Of a DNA stretch of 64,000 bases, positions 59,616 to 64,000 are shown piece after piece; within the stretch, counting starts at the first letter, position 1, and every line of letters begins with the position of its first letter. The notes under the pieces are model-generated. The model was not told where the DNA came from. It ran no database searches and saw only the letters and a list, made by a program, of their open reading frames with translations. This DNA is from Lachnospiraceae bacterium (GTDB lineage: Bacteria; Bacillota; Clostridia; Lachnospirales; Lachnospiraceae): the NCBI GenBank assembly GCA_017618195.1, contig JAFZUW010000056.1, forward strand, positions 1-64,000, in the 5' to 3' direction. The translations under genes and the position numbers were made by a program.

Positions 59616-59696
59616 CAGGTCGGCCGATGTATCGGAACGCTCGAAAACCGGTCCGGTTGGCGCCTGAGAAGGTGCAAGAGGTCACCGAAAGGTGAC
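59616..59696 (+). promoter_or_regulatory. Structured leader RNA of pckA
   Basis: Possible elements: a short closing stem (59616-59619 with 59663-59666) around two hairpins (59624-59628/59631-59635 and 59646-59650/59654-59658), then a 6-bp hairpin closed by GAAA (59681-59686/59691-59696). No T tract follows, so control, if any, is by translation or stability. Not matched to a known class. Confidence 0.45.
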
Positions 59697-59738
59697 TTAA
59701 AATACAATAAATCTTTACAGAAAGAGGTATGAAAAAGT

Positions 59739-61352
59739 ATGGCAAAGATTGATCTGACCAAGTACGGTATCACCGGAACCACAGAAATCGTCTACAATCC
59801 TTCTTACGAGATGCTCTACGAGGAAGAGACCAAGAAGGACCTTACCGGTTATGAGGTAGGTGTTAACACCGAGCTCAACGCGGTAAACGTTATGACCGGT
59901 ATTTACACCGGACGTTCTCCTAAAGACAAGTACATCGTTATGGATGAGAATTCCAAGGACACCGTATGGTGGACGAGCGATGAGTATAAGAACGACAACC
60001 ATCCGATGAGCGAAGAGGTTTGGGCTGTTGTTAAGGATATCGCTAAGAAAGAGCTCAGCAACAAGAGACTGTTCGTTGTAGATGCATTCTGCGGCGCTAA
60101 CAAGGACACCCGCATGGCTGTTCGTTTCGTTATGGAAGTTGCTTGGCAGGCTCACTTCATTAAGAACATGTTCATTCAGCCTACCGCTGAGGAGCTTGCA
60201 GCTTTCGAGCCTGACTTCGTTGTTTACAACGCTTCCAAGGCTAAGGTTGAGAACTACAAGGAGCTCGGTCTTAACTCCGAGACCTGCGTAGCATTCAACA
60301 CCACGAGCCGTGAGCAGGTTATCATCAACACCTGGTACGGCGGCGAGATGAAGAAGGGTATGTTCTCCATGATGAACTATTACCTTCCTCTTAAGGGCAT
60401 CGCTTCGATGCACTGCTCCGCTAACACCGATATGAACGGTGAGAACACCGCAGTATTCTTCGGTCTTTCCGGAACCGGTAAGACGACGCTTTCCACCGAT
60501 CCTAAGAGACTTCTCATCGGTGATGACGAGCACGGCTGGGATGACAACGGTGTATTCAACTTCGAGGGCGGCTGCTATGCAAAGGTTATCAACCTCGATA
60601 AGGATTCCGAGCCCGACATCTACAACGCAATCAGAAGAGACGCTCTTTTGGAGAACGTTACCGTAGATAAGGACGGCAAGATCGATTTCGCTGATAAGAG
60701 CGTAACCGAGAACACCCGTGTTTCCTACCCGATCAACCACATCAACAACATCGTATTGAATGTTAACCCGACCTCCGCAGGTCCGGCTGCTAAGAACGTT
60801 ATCTTCCTTTCCGCTGATGCGTTCGGCGTATTGCCTCCGGTTTCCATTCTTACTCCCGAGCAGACTCAGTACTACTTCCTGTCCGGTTTCACCGCTAAGC
60901 TTGCCGGTACCGAGCGCGGAATCACTGAGCCTACTCCTACCTTCTCCGCTTGCTTCGGTCAGGCATTCCTTGAGCTTCATCCTACCAAGTACGGTGAGGA
61001 GCTCGTTAAGAAGATGCAGAAGAGCGGCGCTAAGGCTTACCTTGTAAACACCGGTTGGAACGGCACCGGCAAGAGAATTTCCATCAAGGATACCCGTGGT
61101 ATCATCGATGCAATTCTCAGCGGCGCTATCAACAACGCTCCTACCAAGAAGATCCCGATCTTCGATTTCGAAGTTCCTACCGAGCTTCCGGGCGTTGATC
61201 CCGCTATCCTTGATCCTCGCGACACCTACGCTGATGCTTCCGTTTGGGAAGGCAAGGCTAAGGATCTCGCAGGCCGCTTCATCAAGAACTTCGTTAAATA
61301 CGAAGGCAATGCAGCAGGTAAGGCTCTTGTTAAGGCAGGTCCTCAGCTGTAA
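59739..61352 (+). CDS. pckA: Phosphoenolpyruvate carboxykinase (ATP)
   Basis: 537 residues, standard length. It interconverts oxaloacetate and PEP with ATP/ADP; in anaerobes that ferment sugars it often fixes CO2 toward oxaloacetate. Motifs: [12 protein letters not shown] at about 52-63, the substrate and metal loop [14 protein letters not shown], the P-loop [11 protein letters not shown] at about 246-256, and the kinase-2 region ISHD-like [20 protein letters not shown]. Codon choice (GCT, GTT, CTT, AAC, AAG) differs from the neighbours and suggests very high expression. A 7-codon out-of-frame mini-ORF overlaps the start. Confidence 0.96.
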   Translation: MAKIDLTKYGITGTTEIVYNPSYEMLYEEETKKDLTGYEVGVNTELNAVNVMTGIYTGRSPKDKYIVMDENSKDTVWWTSDEYKNDNHPMSEEVWAVVKDIAKKELSNKRLFVVDAFCGANKDTRMAVRFVMEVAWQAHFIKNMFIQPTAEELAAFEPDFVVYNASKAKVENYKELGLNSETCVAFNTTSREQVIINTWYGGEMKKGMFSMMNYYLPLKGIASMHCSANTDMNGENTAVFFGLSGTGKTTLSTDPKRLLIGDDEHGWDDNGVFNFEGGCYAKVINLDKDSEPDIYNAIRRDALLENVTVDKDGKIDFADKSVTENTRVSYPINHINNIVLNVNPTSAGPAAKNVIFLSADAFGVLPPVSILTPEQTQYYFLSGFTAKLAGTERGITEPTPTFSACFGQAFLELHPTKYGEELVKKMQKSGAKAYLVNTGWNGTGKRISIKDTRGIIDAILSGAINNAPTKKIPIFDFEVPTELPGVDPAILDPRDTYADASVWEGKAKDLAGRFIKNFVKYEGNAAGKALVKAGPQL

Positions 61353-61397
61353 TTCGGTAAAACGAAACATGTCCGCGGCGTAAAGCCCGGAATCATA

Positions 61398-61426
61398 CAA
61401 CAAGGTGCGTGACCCGCACCTTGTTG
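61398..61426 (+). other. Perfect 12-bp hairpin after pckA
   Basis: Arms 61398-61409 and 61415-61426 with a 5-nt loop; the tail is CTGTTTAA, only weakly T-rich. It probably stabilises the pckA 3' end or helps termination ahead of the stronger terminator at 61444. Confidence 0.7.
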
Positions 61427-61443
61427 CTGTTTAAGGAAAGGAA

Positions 61444-61480
61444 AACCGGCAGGACCGTTTCGGCCCTGCCGGTTGTTTTT
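61444..61480. terminator. Terminator between pckA and the convergent Rrf2 gene
   Basis: A 10-bp perfect stem (61444-61453 with 61465-61474) with an extra inner CCG/CGG pairing, followed by GTTTTT. The minus-strand side runs into TTTTCCTTT, so it can serve both directions. Confidence 0.88.
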
Positions 61481-61504
61481 ATTCCGTAAATGCGATTACA
61501 CAGC

Positions 61505-61906
61505 TCATCTGTTCAGGAAATCGGAAAGCTTCTTTCCGTAGAAGAAATCATGGGTGAGCTTGTCGTATTCTGCCCAGAGCGGAAGCGTACGGCATTCGCC
61601 TGCCCGCGGACATTCGGGAGCGCCGTATGCAAGGCACGCAACCGTTGCAAGCGAGCCCTCCATCAATTCGATGATCTCGCCGATCGGGTATTCTTCGGGC
61701 TTCCGGCACAGTCGGTAACCGCCTCCTTTGCCGCTCGCGCCGACCACGAGACCTCCGGCAACCATGTCTTTCATAATAATCTCAAGATACTTCTTGGAAA
61801 TAACCTGTCTCTCCGCGATATCCCTAAGCGGAATGAACGTTCCGTTGTCATGCTCCGCAAGATCGATCATGACCCGGATCGCGTATCTGCCTTTCGTGGA
61901 AATCAT
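61505..61906 (-). CDS. Rrf2-family regulator (CymR/IscR-like)
   Basis: 133 residues. N-terminal winged helix MISTKGRYAIRVMIDLAEH with ISKKYLEIIMKDMVAGGLV recognition region, then GKGGGYRLCR. Three cysteines with C-x7-C-x5-C spacing (CLAYGAPECPRAGEC, from about residue 90) recall the Fe-S ligands of IscR. The gene diverges from mccB-mccA, which in Bacillus are CymR targets, so control of sulfur metabolism is likely. ATG at 61906 is well spaced from GGGGG; an in-frame GTG at 61915 overlaps that site. Half-sites CCTATT and AGTAGG flank its -10. Confidence 0.87.
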   Translation of the reverse strand: MISTKGRYAIRVMIDLAEHDNGTFIPLRDIAERQVISKKYLEIIMKDMVAGGLVVGASGKGGGYRLCRKPEEYPIGEIIELMEGSLATVACLAYGAPECPRAGECRTLPLWAEYDKLTHDFFYGKKLSDFLNR

Positions 61907-61937
61907 GGATTTCACCCCCGTTTCAAATCCTGTTTTA

Positions 61938-61970
61938 CCTATTATACCGCAGGGTCAGTAGGCAAAGCAA
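61938..61970 (-). promoter_or_regulatory. Promoter of the Rrf2 gene with operator half-sites
   Basis: Minus strand: -10 TATAAT (61946-61941), weak -35 TTGCTT (61970-61965) at 18 bp. The half-sites CCTATT (61938-61943) and AGTAGG (61957-61962) match those in the divergent operator but are 13 bp apart. Autoregulation is plausible. Confidence 0.5.
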
Positions 61971-61996
61971 GAAAAAAAGTTCGAAAAAAGAATAAA

Positions 61997-62032
61997 TTGC
62001 CTATTGACATAGTAGGTAAATGGTGTTATGAT
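61997..62032 (+). promoter_or_regulatory. Promoter and Rrf2-type operator of the mcc leader
   Basis: -35 TTGACA (62004-62009), 17-bp spacer, -10 TATGAT (62027-62032). An imperfect 9+5+9 palindrome (61997-62019, core CCTATT-gacat-AGTAGG) covers the -35, as expected for a repressor. Start near 62039. Confidence 0.75.
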
Positions 62033-62040
62033 TGCGACAA

Positions 62041-62106
62041 CTTCCACGGAGCAGTGCTTCGGGAAGCGGATAAAGCACGGAGACCTAAAAAAGTCTCCTG
62101 CGGAAG
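62041..62106 (+). promoter_or_regulatory. 5' structured element in the mcc leader
   Basis: A closing stem (62041-62045 with 62102-62106) can enclose a short hairpin (GCTT-CGGG-AAGC) and a 6-bp hairpin (62079-62084 with 62093-62098). The 3' strand overlaps the AGGAG that serves the leader peptide at 62119, so folding may set leader translation. Confidence 0.4.
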
Positions 62107-62118
62107 GAGTACACGGAG

Positions 62119-62256
62119 ATGAAAGCATTTACTTCTTACAATGTAAGCGCGATGTGTTGCTGTCGAATGCACAAAGTATCCCGGACGGGTTCCATGGCCG
62201 GGGCGTTCGACTCTGTTTCCGTGCGCCTCGATTCAAATCGATGTCGATGTTGCTGA
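62119..62256 (+). CDS. Cys-rich leader peptide of the mccB-mccA operon
   Basis: 45 codons from an ATG nine bases after AGGAG to TGA. Codons 13-15 are TGT-TGC-TGT (MCCCRMHK), and the last four residues are CRCC, so 6 of 45 residues are Cys, including a triplet. An intrinsic terminator begins 27 bases after the stop (62283-62311), and cysteine-synthesis genes follow. This is the layout of amino-acid attenuation: stalling at Cys codons when Cys-tRNA is scarce would change folding and let transcription pass. I infer this from layout; the anti-terminator pairing is not resolved. Confidence 0.68.
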   Translation: MKAFTSYNVSAMCCCRMHKVSRTGSMAGAFDSVSVRLDSNRCRCC

Positions 62257-62282
62257 TGCGAATTGATTTATGCCATTTGTCC

Positions 62283-62311
62283 GGGAGCTTCTTTGGGAGG
62301 CTCTCTTTTTT
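62283..62311 (+). terminator. Attenuator terminator before mccB
   Basis: A 9-bp stem with two G-U pairs (62283-62291 with 62297-62305), UUUGG loop and T6. It lies within the leader, 90 bp before mccB, so it must be bypassed for expression. The 485-bp gap 61916-62400 is thus filled by two promoters, the operator, the leader peptide and this element. Confidence 0.85.
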
Positions 62312-62400
62312 ATGCCTTCAGGGCGCGGTTTGCGGGCGGAAATGAGTCGTTCCGCTGCCGATCGTAAGCAAAACTACAGCAGATAACGAGGTACGAAATC

Positions 62401-63552
62401 ATGAGTTACGCATTGGATTCCCTCCTGATCCACGGAGGAATTGACGGAGACAAAGTTACCGGAGCGGTTAACGTTCCGATTTATCAGACATCAACCTACA
62501 AGCAGAGCGAGCTCGGCGTGAACACCGGCTGGGAATACTCCCGGACCGGCAATCCGACAAGAGCGGCGCTTGAGAAACTGATCGCGGATCTGGAGGGCGG
62601 CCGATACGGCCTCGCATTTGCCTCCGGCCTCGCAGCCATCCACACGGTGCTCTCGCTGTTCACGGCGGGCGACCGGATCATTATTTCCGATAACATCTAC
62701 GGCGGAACGTTCCGAATCTTAGACAAGGTATTCAAACCACTCGGACTTCAGTACGAAATCACGGACACGACCGATTCGTCGAAGATCGAGGCAGCCATTG
62801 ATTCCCATACGAAAGCCATCTACATTGAGACACCGGCCAATCCGCTTCTGAGCGTAACGGATATCGCCGAAACCGCAAAGATAGCGAGAAAGGCCGGCGT
62901 CCTCCTCATAGTTGACAATACATTCTTAACCCCCTACCTGCAAAGACCGCTTACCCTCGGCGCGGACATCGTGATTCACAGCGGTACCAAGTACCTCGGC
63001 GGACACAGCGATACGATTTCCGGCCTGGTCGCGCTGAACGATGAGAAGATCGCGGAGCGGCTGTATTTTCTGCAGAACGCGATCGGCGGAGTGCTTTCGC
63101 CGTTCGACAGCTTCTTAATGATCCGCGGCATCAAAACGCTCGGCGTCCGCATGGACCGTCATACGGCAAATGCGACGCGTATTGCGGAGTGGTTGCAGGA
63201 AAGCGGGTATGTGAAAAAGGTTTATTACCCGGGTCTGCCTTCCGACCCCGGCTACGCCGTACAGAAGAAACAGGCGGACGGCCCCGGCGCAATGATATCG
63301 TTCGTGCTGAAGGATGAATTCGATTATCGCGCATTCTTCCGGAACCTTCGGCTGATCACCCTTGCGGAAAGCCTCGGCGGCGTTGAGTCGCTCGTGTGCC
63401 ATCCGGCAAGCATGACGCACGCATCCATCCCGGCGGACATCCGTCATAAGACCGGAATCGTGGATGAGCTGATCCGGTTCTCGGTCGGCATCGAAAATGT
63501 CGATGACCTGATCGGGGATCTCCGCGGGGCTATCGAAGCCTCGAGACGGTAA
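62401..63552 (+). CDS. mccB: Cystathionine gamma-lyase/gamma-synthase family enzyme
   Basis: 383-residue PLP enzyme of the Cys/Met metabolism family: YSRTGNPTRAALEKLIADLEGG, ASGLAAIHTVLSLF, the PLP Lys in HSGTKYLGGHSD and SLGGVESLVCHPASMTHASIP near the C terminus. The family covers MetB, MetC and MccB. I prefer MccB because the next gene resembles MccA and the divergent gene is CymR-like; together they would turn homocysteine into cysteine by reverse transsulfuration. The ribosome site is GAGG at good spacing. Expression is probably set by the Rrf2 operator and the leader attenuator. Confidence 0.85.
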   Translation: MSYALDSLLIHGGIDGDKVTGAVNVPIYQTSTYKQSELGVNTGWEYSRTGNPTRAALEKLIADLEGGRYGLAFASGLAAIHTVLSLFTAGDRIIISDNIYGGTFRILDKVFKPLGLQYEITDTTDSSKIEAAIDSHTKAIYIETPANPLLSVTDIAETAKIARKAGVLLIVDNTFLTPYLQRPLTLGADIVIHSGTKYLGGHSDTISGLVALNDEKIAERLYFLQNAIGGVLSPFDSFLMIRGIKTLGVRMDRHTANATRIAEWLQESGYVKKVYYPGLPSDPGYAVQKKQADGPGAMISFVLKDEFDYRAFFRNLRLITLAESLGGVESLVCHPASMTHASIPADIRHKTGIVDELIRFSVGIENVDDLIGDLRGAIEASRR

Positions 63553-63566
63553 AGGGGGTGATCGGA

Positions 63567-64000
63567 ATGGATGTATATATGGACATCCGCAGCATGATCG
63601 GAAATACGCCGATTCTGCGGCTTAAAAACTTCGAAACGAAGCCGGACGTAAGGATTTACGCGAAGCTGGAGCTGATGAATCCGGCGGGAAGCGTGAAGGA
63701 CCGTGTCGGAAAGTACATGATCGATGACGCGAAGAAACGCGGCATCTTAAAAGAAGGAAGCACGATCGTCGACGCGACGGCAGGCAATACCGGAATCGGA
63801 ATCGCGATCGCGGCGCTCAACCAGGGCTACCGGGTCATCTTTACGGTACCCGAGAAATTCTCACAGGAAAAGCAGCAGGTGTTAAGGGCTCTCGGCGCGG
63901 AAATCGTCAACACGCCCCGTGCTGACGGAATGCTCGGCGCGGAACGCGAAGCGGAACGGATCATTGCCGGAATCCCCGGAGCGGTTTCCTTAAAGCAGTT
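63567..64000 (+). CDS. mccA: O-acetylserine-dependent cystathionine beta-synthase/cysteine synthase, partial
   Basis: The first 144 residues are in the window; the rest runs off the right edge. PLP fold type II: IRSMIGNTPILRLKN, the PLP Lys in NPAGSVKDRVGKYMIDDA, and VDATAGNTGIGIA. VPEKFSQEKQQVLRALGAEIVNTP is nearer MccA (YrhA) than CysK, which normally has MPETMS there; the assignment stays open because the C terminus is missing. The start lies behind GGGGGTG, 14 bp after mccB, in the same operon. Confidence 0.8.
   Translation, partial: MDVYMDIRSMIGNTPILRLKNFETKPDVRIYAKLELMNPAGSVKDRVGKYMIDDAKKRGILKEGSTIVDATAGNTGIGIAIAALNQGYRVIFTVPEKFSQEKQQVLRALGAEIVNTPRADGMLGAEREAERIIAGIPGAVSLKQ

Noticed and set aside
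59715..61403. 562-codon minus-strand ORF opposite pckA
   Set aside because: It arises from the strongly biased codon use of pckA and has no ribosome site or family match.
62039..62118. S-box (SAM-I) riboswitch before mccB
   Set aside because: The stems near 62041-62106 do not carry the S-box conserved sequences; the Cys-rich peptide explains the region better.

Overview
The window looks like the chromosome of an anaerobic Gram-positive bacterium of the Clostridia, most likely near Lachnospiraceae. The evidence is many Cys-anchored lipoproteins, consensus TTGACA/TATAAT promoters with extended -10 elements, strong GGAGG ribosome binding sites, an anaerobic NrdG-type activase, many radical-SAM enzymes, ATP-dependent PEP carboxykinase, a YdjGHI-like set, BMP-type nucleoside uptake genes and LacI/GGDEF fusions. 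G+C is slightly above half by eye. I see no phage, insertion sequence, CRISPR array, tRNA or rRNA. This reads as ordinary chromosome with a few unusual loci.

Layout: 0.06-2.8 kb, an orphan solute-binding lipoprotein (-) diverging from xpt and dtd (+), with overlapping -35 elements and structured leaders. 2.9-6.8 kb, a NatAB-like ABC-2 exporter. 7.0-12.6 kb (-), a hypothetical protein, a GH3-fold protein lacking catalytic residues and a heterodimeric ABC exporter. 12.7-16.4 kb, a PhoB/PhoR-like pair and a Na/Pi symporter with PhoU domain. 16.4-23.7 kb, a long + run ending in rsmA, a protein with MM-x-VYAGP repeats and a SPASM radical-SAM enzyme. 23.8-29.3 kb (-), a BMP/NupOPQ-like nucleoside importer. 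29.4-34.6 kb, a YdjG/H/I-like envelope-stress set, a hypothetical protein and an AI-2E family protein. 34.6-35.8 kb (-), an NrdG-like activase and tadA. 36.0-42.1 kb, galK flanked by two c-di-GMP proteins. 42.1-43.9 kb (-), an ECF sigma factor with a membrane partner. 44.1-47.9 kb, asnS, an orphan metal permease, queT, an 86-bp structured repeat array and a phosphoesterase. 48.0-53.1 kb, a cytoplasmic BMP-domain protein, a short transcription unit encoding 27 residues, a methyltransferase and an alkaline-phosphatase-superfamily enzyme. 53.2-59.5 kb, an amino-acid permease, three consecutive B12-binding radical-SAM enzymes and a GNAT-like protein. 59.5-61.4 kb, pckA with a structured leader. 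61.5-64.0 kb, an Rrf2 regulator diverging from mccB-mccA, whose leader encodes a Cys-rich peptide followed by an intrinsic terminator.

The most interesting loci are: the VYAGP-repeat protein with its SPASM radical-SAM neighbour (a candidate RiPP-like pair); the candidate cysteine attenuator before mccBA; the tandem B12 radical-SAM cluster; the 86-bp repeat whose third copy keeps the fold through compensatory changes; and the small promoter-ORF-terminator unit at 50.73-50.95 kb. All functional statements rest on reading motifs and family knowledge; no database search was possible.
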